Source: Strix aluco (taxonomy: Eukaryota > Chordata > Aves > Strigiformes > Strigidae). From it: a stretch of 64,000 bases of DNA. The stretch's first letter is position 1. Every line of letters begins with the position of its first letter. The notes under the pieces are model-generated. The model had not been told where the DNA came from. It searched no databases and worked only from the letters and a program-made list of their open reading frames with translations. The stretch spans positions 48,041,642 through 48,105,641 of the forward strand of contig NC_133971.1 in assembly GCF_031877795.1 (NCBI RefSeq), written 5' to 3'. A program made the position numbers and the translations under genes. Positions 36,913 through 49,896 of the stretch are shown here, piece after piece.

Positions 36913-39400
36913 TTTAAACCTAAGAAAGGACCATAGTCCTTTCTGTGAAGAGATCCCCATAGTGAAAGAAAGCACAAATGTTTTTCTTCAGTTCTAACTT
37001 TTTAATTCCTTTTGAAGCCCCAGCAAAATATAGCTTGTTGTGGTCAAAAATCTCCTGGGGCCATCTGTGCAAATGGAGGTGCACATCATTACCCTGAATG
37101 GAAGTGACAGTGCAAATACTAGAAGTGCATTGAGATGCAATCTCTAACAGCTGAACTTCTTCAAAGTTGGGTGGAGGACAGGAGACAGCATCCTTTTAAG
37201 CAATCACTGATGCCCTGTTCCTGTATGGCTTTGAATATGTACAAGGGATGACAGAGGTCTTCTATCCCCACAGACAGTAACATTCCTCTGTTACAGTAAA
37301 TGCATTAATTTTCTGCTATCATCTAAATGTTTCATTTCTCCTTCTGGCTACATACTGAAATATTTTTGGATGCTGGATGGACCCATGAAAACCTCATTGT
37401 TTGTTACTCTGGTTGCTCAGCACAGAACTCAGGTGTCAGGCTAGGAGAGAGCAGTTTCTGTAATGGGGCAAGACTTTTAGTCCTCTTTATTCTTCTTTCC
37501 CATTAAATGGAATTTAAGGCTGTGGCTTTTGCCAGGACTCAGCATGTAGCTGTCAGATCTGAGAAAGACGATTCAATGCAGATTACACTCATGATCAGTT
37601 GTGCTCTGTCTTGAAGGGCTTTTCTATTTTCCACGGAGCGTCAGGTTCCTGGTTATTTCTCAGATCTGGCCTGCAAGAAGTCACAATGATGAATCTGATA
37701 TGCAAATAATTAACTGACGTGCCTCCAGATATAGATATTCCTTCAAGCCTGAAGGTGCTGATAAAAAGAAAAGAAGACAAGGACAAAGTTATAAAAATGT
37801 TACTTTAAACAGACAAAGTTAATAGTAAACAAACCAGAATTTTGAATGATCATTCCATTTTTCATGTAAGCAAGAGTTCCAGTAATTATGATACTTTGAA
37901 ACCTGACCTTTTACAGTTGTACTTTATTATTGATACAAGCCTTGGTTCTCTGCTGGGATAAATGGGTTTAATTTTAATGGTGTCTTTGGAATCACATTAT
38001 ATTACACCACCTGAGAAGCTGATTGTTACTATCTTAGGTCTCAGAGTATATGGGGATCTTGAAATTATGATCTTTTAATCTTTTTCTGAATTATTCTTTT
38101 TAAGAAGATTACCCTTCTTAACCTACCTAACATAATAAATCATCTTAACAATATTCCTTAGGGCACAAAATAAAACAAGAACTCCTGAGATCTTAAAAAT
38201 GAAGAACTATATATTAAGCATTTGAAAAAGCCTCTAAGAATTCAAGTCTAATTTAACCTGAGATTCTGTATTCTAATCCCTGTTGTCAAATGAAATAGCA
38301 AGTGAATTCAACAGAAGTCTCTCAGAAGCATCATGCTTGTAAATACATGAAACTCATAAAATTTGTTATTTATGAACTGTTGGCCAAATTGTTGTGGTGC
38401 TTGTCTCAGAACTGTCCCAAATAATTCAGATCTGAGAGAAGCAATTTGTGGGACTGATAACATGAAATTAAGCTTTTTTGGTTGATACCACTAGTTTTCA
38501 ACACAGCTAAAATCCAGACAACCAAAGTTACCAAGTGGCATCTTGACACCATTGAAGTCAATAGCCTACATTAGGGGTTGCCATGATAAATGCCAAAAAT
38601 GTCAAAACTCTGACTGAAAAATGTTTAAAGGGGAAAGAATGGCACTGGAAAAAGTTCTGACGATGTATCCTGGGTAACTGTGGCAGCCTTGTTCAGTGGT
38701 CAGAGGCACCTTGTCTGGTAAGAGAAGTATACATAAATTTAACTAGAGAAGTAAGATCTTTCTTCCTTGGCAGTACAGAAAGGATATATAAATAAGTATT
38801 TTGAAAATTCCTCAGACACATTTTTTGGTTGAGACAATACATTTCTGTTCACCATTTTAAACCTTTAGAAACATTTTTATCAGGTCATTTTTCTTGACAT
38901 GACTTTTTTTTTTCATTTGCCTTTTTGGTCACTCATCCACTTAGATGTTGGAAAACTTTTGGCAATATCTTAAAGCATGTCTTAAGATAGGATTGGTTAT
39001 GCCAAGAGTGAATATATTCCTAGGAAGTCCATTTACTTTTTCATTAGATTTTGGGTATGATACATCCTTCATGAGACAAGTACTCAAAAAATATTTCTGG
39101 GAGGGCATTTTTTCTTAATTTTGTGTCTGGGATATATGTTTACTAGCTCCCAGAAAAACTATTTTTTCAAAAACTTAGATTTGGACTACATTTTATCTTG
39201 TATTGTGACTAACATACACAGAAAAAGCAAGAAAAGATCAAGAAATCAGCTTTATTCTGCTAGTGTATTATATAAATTCAAGCTATTTTTCATTTCAAAG
39301 GAACAAGGCATGGATTGTCGTAATTTCATTTAGTTAGGCTTGTGATGTAGATCCTAAGGTCAAGTACACTTAAATGCTTGCTTTTCAATGGCTGTAATAG
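36913..39400. other. Unique non-coding DNA, no gene seen
   Basis: AT-rich. An octamer ATGCAAAT at 37700-37707 sits next to AATTAA. No coding or mobile-element signature was recognised. Confidence 0.5.
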
Positions 39401-39493
39401 AATATATACATATATGTAAATATAAACATATATATTTATACATTATTTATATATCCTATATATGTGTGCACATGTAAGTATATATATATTTAT
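39401..39493. repeat. AT-rich low-complexity tract
   Basis: About 90 bp of mostly A and T with short palindromes, including TACATATATGTA at 39407-39418, and (TA)n at the right end. Confidence 0.85.
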
Positions 39494-42400
39494 TATCTCC
39501 TTTTTTCTACTGAGTTAGGTTAGCTACAGGACAGATCTTGAACAATATCCATAAGGCTGCAACCAGTTGGACTGCAGCTTGCAAGGTCACATCCAAAGCC
39601 ATGGTTCAAGCGGCCACTTGAAGTGTACCAACAGCAGTACCTGAGCAACCAATGTGAAAACTAGATTGGGTCTGTCTATATAGGCATAGTCATACCTCAG
39701 CTTAGTTACATCCCTAGGAGACATGTGCTAATGATACTATGGAAATTAATTTCATGTACTGACAACCACTCTAATGTCTGGTGATGGTTCTTGAACAGTA
39801 GATATCAATTGTTTAGCTAGAAGGTCTTTTAATACAGAAAGTATTTGAGTATTACTTTATGATGAATTACCTAAATAATGTATTATATCAGTGGACAATA
39901 ATTAAACCATAAAGCAGGCCTTGCATAGAGGCACTTAACTATATCAAAAGAAATTTGGGTCCACTTCCTGGTTTAGCTGCAGATTTCCTTTGAGATCCAA
40001 GCAATACTTTTAATCTACATGTTATAAGTTAACAGCAGTTTATTTCACTCTGTCCTTTTCATTTCCTATAGATTTCTGCTTCTTTCAGAATGTAAATAGA
40101 TTTTTGCTTCTTTCAGAATGTAAATACTCCAAAACACTGAACCTACAAGCACAAACATTAGAACAAGAATTTTGATTCTTGTTGAGGGCTCTCTATTCTC
40201 TTGAAACAACAGAAACAAATAAACCCTACATTGTTAATTGTAAACAAAAACTTTTTTCTTACCGAATCCTTCTATTGAGTATCAGAGGAGTGGGGATGCA
40301 TGGCTAGGTAAACCTGAGGCCTACTGCCACTTTCCCAAACTGAGGCTCTGCATCTGAGATGTGCAAAGAGAATCTTCTACAATGGTATGGAAAACAATAG
40401 GGTCCAGGGAACCCACCTATTCATTCTTACTGCATATTCTTCTGTTTAGAAATAGGCTTTTAAACATTAGAAGTAGATAATATGTGCCACTATTTTAATC
40501 TTTCCACCCTTATTTTTGCTTTCTTTTTCATGCTGAGTCAAAGCAATTTCATTAATTAGCTTGAATGCACATCTGTGTCAAATGGAGGTAGAACAAAGAT
40601 AAGGAAATGAAAGAGATGCAAAAGACAGCTAAGTCCTAACAGAAGTAACTTTCTATTTCTAATGAATTAGTGAAAAATTAGCTACTAACACACTTGGGGA
40701 GTTGGTTACAAAGTTTATCTATCTAGTTTAACACAAGCAATGCTATAGCAAGCAAATAACGAAACAAAAATTTTAAGTATGAAGTAGCTTTGCATTTGCA
40801 ATGAGTTGCCAAAGAATGTCACATCCAGTATCTAGTGCTGTCAAGCTTCCTATCAATGCTGTGCCTATTATCTCTTTGCTTAATCTAAGGACCTTGTCAT
40901 TATTGCCTTCTTACATTCTAGTTGTTGGCAGAAACTAAAAGAGATGGAATGTCTGACAGGTTAGAAAAATACCATCACCCCACATCCCATATGTGTCAGT
41001 GTTTTTTCTGTAAAAATTCAGATTTCCTGTGGTTTACTTTTAAATCAGTCAATTCCTGAAGCTGACTATATAACAGAAAACAGGATGGTAACACAAATCC
41101 CTGTGAACCCACACTCACTGAATAAAAATAATTTCTTTGAATATATGGCATAATCTATATGCCAATGGAAAAAAACCTTTTATCAGTCAGGGAAAGGGAC
41201 GTAAGTCTCAGGACAAGTGAAAGTTCACACAGAATAGTTAAATGCTTTAAAGGACTTGCATCTGCTATTATTTAAAAATTTTGAGTTTTATGTTTCAATT
41301 TTTAGAGTTTAGAGGGTTTTTTATAATTACATGTCTTAAAGTGATACATGAATGGTTTGAAAATTATTCTCCAGAGAGTACATCTTACAGCTGACAGGTG
41401 TAGCCTTTCCTCATCCAGCCTGAAGCTAGGAAGGACAGATGATAAGTGAGCTGGCAGTCCCTCCACTTGCGTTTTTTTGGGTTTTTTTTTTAAAAAAAGT
41501 ATATGGGTGAAAGGAGCCATGTAGGAGACAATGTAACTATCTATAATACTTCTGCTTCTTTTTTGACATTTATGGATCTTTCATCTATTCCAAATTATTC
41601 AAGCAATCCAGCAGCCTTGTAGGATTAGCCTACTTTGCACACCAAAAGGACTTAAAAGACATCAGAAAATATCTGTAAATACTTCGGCACAGCCTTCTGC
41701 TGGTTTGCCTATTGAAGGATGAAAGAATTTATGATTCTAGCTGACAACATGCTGTTTGTTAACAAGTGCTTTACAGGATTTACTTTTTCCTTTATTATTT
41801 GACAGAAATATTTTGCCACACAAGAAAAAAAATTAAGTTCAATGCCAACAGAGACATGGAGATTACTGGAACTACATTATCCTGTGTTCCCTAAACATGT
41901 CAATGTGACTAAATGCTCACAATGATTCATTATGATTAGTCAACATACTCAAATTAAAATTTTTTCTTTACAAAAGAAAAGGGGTTTCTGGGATGCTTCT
42001 GGACACTGGAAGGTTCTGTATTTGTAGCTAGGAATTTTTAGCTGCTAGAAATTACTGAGTAGCTCACAGCTGAATCTTGGGCAGAACCCTATAGGTGCAA
42101 GAGAGGGCCTGAGGCCATGCAGAGATGGGATAATGTTTACTACAATTCTCCACACTTCAGACTTCCTGACAACCAGTTGCAGCCCTTTTCTACCACAAGG
42201 CACAACAGAAAAGGTTGCATCTACTGCTTGAGACTTCATGCATCGTGAAAGAAAAATATTGACACTTCTACACATTTGTTTACCAAGACTTAACCAGCTA
42301 CTTTCTTGAGCTCCCAAGGAAATCATGGTATGAGGCAGAAATTGAATAGAAACAGCAAAAGATATTCTAAAAATGTAACAATATATACTTAGACTGGAAG

Positions 42401-44475
42401 GTGAAAAAAAACCAACATGGCTAAGCATCAGTAAATTACCCAGCATCTTCACACGCCTTGTATTTTCAGCAACAATATGCATGAAACAGATCAACCTGAC
42501 ACAACACTTACATTGAAGATGTATGAAAGAATGACCTTATGGAAAGCACTATGTATTTAATGGGAATGTTCAAATGCAATTAATGTAAACCTTGGTAAAG
42601 AAAGACCTCTGATTTGTGAAGTGGTACATACTCTACTAGAATGTACTTGCTTTCTAGATTATAAAAACACATACAGGAAGTAAAACTTTTCTAAATATAC
42701 AACAGCTCAATGCAAACTTTCATTTTAAGTGATGTCAGCTTCTGTTTCAACATCTTCTTCAAATACCTGTATATAAAAGAAGCGATGCTCTTGTGCATCC
42801 TCTTTTGTTAGCTGTCTTATTCCCACTTATCCATCACTCCAAACAACAAACTATATGCAACTGATGTTTAAAAGACAGAAATATGAGTTTATCAAAATAT
42901 AAGTAAAATATCAAAATATAAGTCTTTTTCTTAGGCATTCAGAATGATGCCTTTTAATTTATTTTGAATAATCCTAAAAATGAGCTTCCAGAATTCTGTT
43001 ATGTTGGTGTGACATAACACTATATTTGAAACAAACACATAATTCTGGGGTAAGGCAATATTCTGGAACAATGCAATGAAAACACAGATCAACATTTCAG
43101 CTTCTCATTTTGCAGATCTGCCATGGGTCACTTTACTTCTGTAGTCTGTTTAGCCATTTTAAGCTGAATGCCCAGAAATCTAGACTTGAATGAAACAGTA
43201 TTTTTTGACAAATTTCGTGATCAGTTTTTCTCCATCCAGCTCTAATGATGTGTAATATCATCTACAACTGGATGGGACTGTCAAACACAAGCTCAGCAAC
43301 AAATTTCTCCTCCACTTAGCCTTTAAAGAACTTAATTTCTCTCACTTATTAGCACAGACATCCCTATCAAAATTTACACATGAAAAATGTAGTAAAGAAC
43401 TATTTCAATTGCACAGCTGTATGTAGTGAGCTCCAGCAGGAAAAGGGGATGATTACACAGGCCGTGATCTATCCCAGTTTCAGATCTTTCCTTATTACAG
43501 GAAAAATTCAAATCCATAAAGCGTCTCTGCCTTAGAACTTTTGTTATGTCCATCAAATATGCATCAAGGCTTGGTTCACAATGAACATAAGATCCCTTTG
43601 GGGTTTTTTTGGTTGGTTGATTGGTGGTTTTGGTTTTTTTCAACATCAACATTTGCAAACCTCAAGACCTTTGCCAGTGCAGACTGGCTTGCTGACTCAA
43701 AATCGCTGGCCATCCCTGCTTCAACACAAGTATCCATGCTCATCTGGCTTTGGAGTGATTTGCTTAACAAAAAAGATACTCTAGCCAACAAAAGCAGCTC
43801 AGAATTCAAATACAGCCCATTAAACTCTCCTGCTAATGCTATTCAGGAAAAGGTTACTAGCAAAATGTACAATCCAGTGCTTTGCACATTAAGCACTGGC
43901 CTCAAATACAATATTTGTCTGGCCAACAAAATACAGTAAACTCTAAAGCCAGCAATTCTATGAGCTGTTCACCAAAGAGGTGCTTTGAAGTTGAAAACAA
44001 GAATAAAACCTCTGGATCTATTTATCTAAAACAGTCAGATAGATAAGAAAGCCTGCTGCAAAATCCTGATTCCAATCAGAGTGGTGGTACATGATCTGGG
44101 CTATGTGGATTGGACATATGTTTGAAGTGTTGAATCTACCATGTGCTCGCTGAGTTGGCTAAGGTCCTCTCCAGCACTGTTTTCCAAGCCACAGTTCAAA
44201 CTAAGAGAGTTTGTAGCTCTTCAGATAAGTCACAGATGGTCCTCTGCATATTTGAAACCCCTCTTCAAGCATTCCCTCCTCTACACAGGATAGAAAGCCA
44301 AAATCATTGTTAATTCTTTTTCAAGTAGGGTGGATTTTCTATCTGTCCTGATATACAGCAAAGACACTTTTCTTTGTTTTCTGTAATCGATGTATCCAGA
44401 AATGGTATGGTCTTGCTGAACTAGTCAAAATTAGAAGAATGTACTTAATCTTGAACAAAGATTCCCAAATCTTAT
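39494..44475. other. Unique non-coding DNA, no gene seen
   Basis: No recognised gene or interspersed repeat. Open stretches at 42045-42494 (minus strand, 149 codons) and 43541-43939 (plus strand, 132 codons) show no domain; the latter is partly driven by a G/T-rich patch at 43598-43640. A short tandem duplication lies at 40069-40124. Confidence 0.5.
40069..40124. repeat. 28-bp tandem duplication
   Basis: Two adjacent 28-bp copies (40069-40096 and 40097-40124) that differ at a single base (C versus T at the eighth position). The unit contains TCTGCTTCTTTCAG or TTTGCTTCTTTCAG. This looks like a recent local duplication. Confidence 0.93.
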
Positions 44476-44480
44476 AAAGT
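44476..44480. repeat. Target-site duplication, left copy (AAAGT)
   Basis: AAAGT lies directly before the LTR start TGTGTCGG and is repeated exactly at 45081-45085. Five-base duplications are typical of ERVL-type integrases. Confidence 0.9.
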
Positions 44481-44747
44481 TGTGTCGGTTTTGGCTGGGA
44501 TAGAGTTAATTTTCTTCATAGTAGCTAGTATGAGGCTATGTTTTGGATTTGTGCTGAAAACAGCATTGATAATGCAGAGATGTTTTCATTATTTCTGAGC
44601 AGTGCTAACATAGAGTCAAGGTCTTTTCTGCTTCTCACACCACCTCACCACCGAGTAGGCACAAGAAGGCAGTGCACAAGAAGTTGGGATGGGACACAGC
44701 CAGAACAGCTGATCCCAACTGACCAAAAGGGATATCCCATACCATAC

Positions 44748-44768
44748 GACGTCATGCTCAGCATATAA
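44748..44768 (+). promoter_or_regulatory. LTR core promoter: CRE-like site and TATA box
   Basis: A full CRE/ATF palindrome TGACGTCA is approximated by CGACGTCA at 44747-44754. The TATA box ATATAAGG follows at 44763-44770. The spacing suits an RNA polymerase II promoter in U3, with start expected about 25-30 bp further on. The sites appear intact; activity cannot be judged from sequence. Confidence 0.65.
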
Positions 44769-44898
44769 GGCTGGGAGAAGAAGGACAGGGGGGAATGTTT
44801 GGAATGATAGCATTTGTCTTCCCAAGTAACCATTACACGAGATGGAGCCCTGCTTTCCTGGAGATGGCTGAGCACCTGCCTGCCGATGGGAAGTGGTG

Positions 44899-44904
44899 AA
44901 TAAA
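44899..44904 (+). terminator. LTR polyadenylation signal AATAAA
   Basis: A canonical AATAAA about 135 bp downstream of the TATA box, followed by T-rich sequence (GTTTTGCTTTGCTTGTG), the expected arrangement for the R region and poly(A) site of an LTR. Confidence 0.7.
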
Positions 44905-45080
44905 TGCCCTGTTTTGCTTTGCTTGTGTATGCAGCTTTCGCTTTACCTATTAAACTGTCTTTATCTCAACCCACAACTTTTCTCACTTCCACCCTTCTGA
45001 TTCTCTCCACCACCCCACCAGGGAGGAGCGAGCCAGTGGCTGTGTGGTACTTAGTTGCCAGGTGGGGTTAAACCACAACA

Positions 45081-45085
45081 AAAGT
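45081..45085. repeat. Target-site duplication, right copy (AAAGT)
   Basis: An exact match to the five bases preceding the LTR. No mismatch, which argues that the insertion is not extremely old. Confidence 0.9.
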
Positions 45086-48000
45086 CTATGGTTACAGTTA
45101 GTTATATGCACAAATTTCAGATTTTTTGAATTTACTCGATTTTGCACACTATTGTTTTTTAAATCCTACCCTATAGTCTCTTAGCTTTCAGTTTCTGGTG
45201 TCTGAAACCAAGTAAATTCTCACTTTACACATCATACCAATGCCTAACACAAACTTATGCTTGCTGCCATGACCTTGCATGGGAAGGTGATCTCTTGAAG
45301 TCATTGAAGTATCAAACGTGATAATGGTGAAAAGCAGCAATTTGGTCACAAAACTAGATAAAGGAATTTACACAGTGGGTTCTCAGTTATCCTGATGGTG
45401 AAGTAAGCCATATAGAAGAAAACAAAAAATGCAATACCATAAAACTTAAGAAAATTAAGTAATCAAAACATAAATTCATATTTTATTGAACTTTCTTGAA
45501 ATATTTCTGTAGAAACCAGACATGATTTTAGACATCATTGAGCAGACCCTGGTTAAGACAGCATGACTACTGGCACCCAGAAGCAAAAGAGGAAGGAAGG
45601 CCTGCTGAACCCATAATTTGGATAATTCATTTGCAAATGGTTGAAAATCAACTCTGCTCCAGTCACAATGCACCTTGTTTTGTTTTGGTGGGTTTTGGGT
45701 TTGTTGGATTTTTTTGTGCAAAGAATTGTGCTTTGGACAGCACAATGGAGAGGTGAAGTACATATTGAAAATGCTTAGCTGATTAAAATAATAATGAAAT
45801 ATAAATTAGCTTTGTATTTCCCATGCAAGCCCAACAAGAGAAGCTGGAACTTTGGCCTGATGAAACTTTCGTCTACAGTTAATATTGAAAACTGCATTAT
45901 TCCTTAATATCACTTCTCCATCTAAGAGCCTCTTAACTCTTAATGACTAAAAGAGCCTCTAATCAAGTACAAAAACTTGTAAGAGAAGAAAACTGAAACA
46001 GCTTGCTTTTATTTCCAATACTTATAGCCACAAATGTGTACTGGGACAACAAACTGGGATAGTAAACTGAATCTTCCATATCAATAATTAGAAGTACATG
46101 CTTTCTGCTTACACAGAAGTACTTAATTTTCAAAATACATTTCCTAGACAAAAAAAAAAGGCATCAATGTGTAAGCATCTCTAAAAGTAAAGGTGCTAAA
46201 TTCACCTTTGTAAATTGTTTTACCTGTATCATAGTGATTTTCCAATAAGAAAACAAGAAAACAAAACACAGGAAGAAATATAACAACAACAAGCTCTTAG
46301 CATGTGGGTATATAAATCACTGCACTAATCACAACTGTAAGTCAGCGATCAGTTGAACATTCATTGCTGATGTAACAAAATCTTCACATACCATGTCAAA
46401 CCTGCAAAGTATATAATGGACAAATGACAAGCTGACAGATGACTTCTGAAAAGCCTTTTTCCACAACACCAGCCTCCATTTTGAGTGAAGTCTTACCACT
46501 CCTCCCACCAACAGACAGTATGTGCTGAATGGTAAATTGCTAGCTGCATCCTCCTGCAATCTTCTATTAAAAGTCTCAGTACAACTGTGAACTTACTTTT
46601 CTTTGAGAATCAAATTCTAGACTATTTTAGGGAATGTCTAAACATACTCCAGTAGAGAGTAGGTGAAAAGATGCTCAGCTGCCTTTGTTGCTGCAATGAG
46701 TATCAGGTCACCAAGTCATTGGAGAATATGGCTTTCCTTAAAGGGATGAGGAGGTAAGAGGGGTGGAAGTTAGAGAGTCAGAAGACTTCACTCCCTCTTT
46801 GTGGCTTGGAAAAAGTCAGCTTCTGAGCTGGGACTTGAGAAGGAAGGACAGAAGGTCAGATTCACTGAAGGTTTTACTTGCCATTTTTGGTATTTGTGGC
46901 TGTTGAGAAGGGAGGAAAGCTGACACAAAGCACGGCCTGCCTGGTGGTCACACTTGCAGAAGCAGCAGCAGCTCTGAGCCTGGAGGAGTCCTGATGGGGA
47001 ACTGCGGGCAATGGGGCTGCTTTAGATGCCCCAAAATAGGGAGTGCCCTTGGCAGTGCATCCATAACTGTCAGAAAAATTGAAGAGGGTGTGTGTTTGTG
47101 GAGGTTGCAAAAGAGGAGTTCAATCCATCCTTCAGGCATAGGATACAGTAGACGAAAAAGGGATACTCTGTCCTCTCAGTGTGGTGCTTATTGCTTTTCT
47201 AAAATTCAGCAGTCATCCTAGCACTCACTTTCTTCTCTATCATGGCACCTTCCTCTAGCAAAACCTCAAGAGGTGCAGCCATGAGCAGCTGAGGCCATAC
47301 TGCTCCATACAGAAACACAGATCATGCCTCAGACACAAGGGGAGCTGTGAGTTCAAAATGCCTCAGGCTGAAAAAGCAACTCAGGTTGAATTTATCTTAA
47401 CTCCAGCAACACAGGGCAAAAGAAAGGCAGTCTACAAACACCATCCCCTTCTCCAGCAATTTGTAAATCTAGCACATCTGTTCCATGGTTTATTTATGAG
47501 TGAATGAAAAGCAATTGTATTTGTGTCAGACAGAATATCTAAATGCTGAAAGGAATGACAGATTTTAGTTTTTCAGTTTGGCCATGCAATTACACAGTCC
47601 ACATTTTACTTTCAGTGTGAGTCAAAATACACTGGCTTTCCTTTGAGTTACAGTTAAACAGAATGGAGACAAATGAACACTTTGGGCCCTCCTGGCTTGC
47701 ACTGCTTGAAATAATGCAACCTAGTGGCCACCTCAGATGGTGATGATAGTGGAAAACTGCCACCTTTCTTTTTATTTTTGATGACCTGAACTCTTTAAGA
47801 CCAGTACTGTGTGAGTTATACTTCTCATGTTTCTAATGTTAATAGAAATACAGCAGTAGAGCTACAGATAGCAACTGATGAAGTGAACCTTCTATCTTGC
47901 CTGTGAGCTAAAGTCAAACTATACACTAGTTAAAAAAGGGAATTACCTTGTATGCAATGATTTTCTACAGTAGGTATTAGAAGTGAGTAACTCTTTCCAT

Positions 48001-49862
48001 GTATCATCCTCCCTCTTTACCCCATGAATAGCTCCGATAAGTAGGAAAGTTCAAAAAGTGTGAGTTAGCTGAATGCTCTAGTAACTGATAAGAATGCATC
48101 AGCAGTAACTGAAATGTGGTTTCTGCTTTAGAGGTTTTAATTGAAATACAAGTCTTCTGCTGTTCAGATAGTAATTTTAATAAATCTATGTGTAGAAGCA
48201 ATTAGTAATAATTTTATTTTACTGTAGCTGTCAAATAGCAGCAGTACAAAAAGTGGCATGATGGTGTCTTAGATTTCTTTTTCTCCTTTAAAAAATAGGC
48301 AATCAGAAAAAAGTAACATAAAAGCTTTTGGAGGAGGATCAATATGCTCTTGATCTTGATCAAGACAATATCATAAAGTTCTCCCTCAGAAAACTTCAAG
48401 ATTAAACAGATAAAACCCTTTTGTTTAATAAGATTCTGAAATAATGGCCTGTTAACTGTGATGGCATTAGAAGGAAAATCCAAGGAGGTTATTTATGTTA
48501 TTTGTAATAAGTAAAACATAATTCCTAATGTTGGATCCTATAAGGAACAGTCAGTACACTAATATTTATATAATATTTAAATTTCTCATTTAATTTTTTA
48601 GCAATTAAGGAAACTATGTTTAAAAGTCCCCAAAGGTGAAAAATTTTTAGTAAACTTAAAATCTAGCTTTTATGCAGCAATCACACTTATTCATACAAAT
48701 ATTTACTACTTTTCACTACTCACAAAAATACCTGGGTACTTATAAAAATGATTTCCAAACAAAAATCAATTTAAATAATCAGTGCTTGATTTAATACTCT
48801 TACAATAGATGTTTCATTTAATTTCTTCTGTGATATGTTACTAATGCTAAATTTATGGGTTTTGATGGAAGATAGAGAGTGAAATATGTATTAATCATAT
48901 AATTCAATCTTTCTTACTGCTGAATCAATTATGCTCCATGTGGGGTATTTCAGGTTTCTTTGCACCTTTCAAACAAGACTGTAATACAGCAACTACATGA
49001 AAGGCCACTGAAACTATCTTTTGTTTGTTCCATTCTATTACTCACAATGATGTCTCACACTAGGTGGACACCTACCCACCTACATAAGCCCTGCAATGTG
49101 GCTGGCAGTATAGCCACAACCACATTTGAGATATCTACATCAGCAAGAAACCAATTTGCATATAAGTTGTGGACATAACCCCATGGTGGAGACAGTGATG
49201 ACTAGCACTGTTTCATATTGACACCCAAGAGTGTGCCTACACCCACCACCGCTGGGTGGGTATACACACAATGGCCAGTTGGGTTACAACATTCCCACCC
49301 CAACAGCATCCTGTATCCGACTGGCCTGGAAAGTCTCAGCTCCTGTGAGGGCAGGCAAACTCAAAGTGAGGGTGGAGCATTTTAACTACAGTACATGCTT
49401 TTATTCAGAAAATGATCACCTGAAAACCCCCCAGCATATAACAACAAGTAGTGGTTTGTCATTCTGTTTCTTTGGGTATTTACTGAAATAATTCCATCAA
49501 GGCATTATTTAACAGAGGTGAATTGTTGCCATGTGATGCTTCCTATTTTGCTTTGTGAAAAATGGAAATTTTCTCTCCACGGAAACCTACATTGATACTC
49601 TTAAAACCCTGCTAACCTGTTGATCTTTTCTGCTACTGTTCCACGACTACTTCAAGTGACCAGGAGGCACTCCAATATTTCTGATCTTTTCCTAAAGAAA
49701 GAGTGATTCAGACACTGTTAAAAAACATTCATACACAGATGGGTCTATAAGGGGTTTTTTTTACCTCTATTCTTTTCATGTCTCTGAACATTAATACTTC
49801 CAAAGGCATTTATGATCCTAACATTAGAATGACTTACTCTAAACCCAGGTATTTATGTCATT
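45086..49862. other. Unique non-coding DNA, no gene seen
   Basis: AT-rich overall with a moderately GC-rich patch at 46,720-47,330. Open stretches there (46874-47110 and 46948-47139 on minus, 46994-47221 on plus) overlap and show no domain. No LTR, LINE or RNA gene was recognised. A 12-bp palindrome TCTTGATCAAGA is at 48354-48365 and a 7-bp-stem hairpin ACCCACC/GGTGGGT at 49241-49261. Confidence 0.5.
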
Positions 49863-49896
49863 GTTCACACATAATATGTGTGAACTTGTCACACAT
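49863..49896. promoter_or_regulatory. Cluster of inverted TCACACAT motifs forming hairpins
   Basis: GTTCACACAT (49863-49872), three bases, then its exact reverse complement ATGTGTGAAC (49876-49885): a 10-bp perfect inverted repeat. A third TCACACAT follows at 49889-49896, which also pairs TGTGTGA/TCACACA with the middle copy. TCACACCT-like half sites in inverted pairs are known binding sites of T-box factors, so a regulatory site is possible. No conservation or gene context is available here. Confidence 0.35.

Larger units (their letters stand above)
44481..45080 (+). mobile_element. Solo LTR of an avian ERVL-like retrovirus, 600 bp
   Basis: A complete LTR from TGTGTCGG to ACCACAACA, with the TG...CA termini required by retroviral integrase, flanked by perfect 5-bp duplications. 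On the plus strand it shows a GACGTCAT site (44748-44755), a TATA box (44764-44768) and an AATAAA signal (44899-44904), then a long pyrimidine-rich U5. No internal retroviral sequence remains, so the provirus was lost by recombination between its two LTRs. I recognise the sequence as a common avian LTR family, probably ERVL, but cannot give an exact subfamily name. Open stretches inside it (for example 44538-44768) are not genes. Confidence 0.95.

Noticed and set aside
42045..42494. 149-codon minus-strand open frame
   Set aside because: No recognisable domain, no splice or promoter context, and AT-rich flanks; probably chance.
43541..43939. 132-codon plus-strand open frame with a Trp/Phe-rich patch
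   Set aside because: The Trp/Phe patch is a translation of a G/T-rich low-complexity stretch at 43598-43640; no domain.
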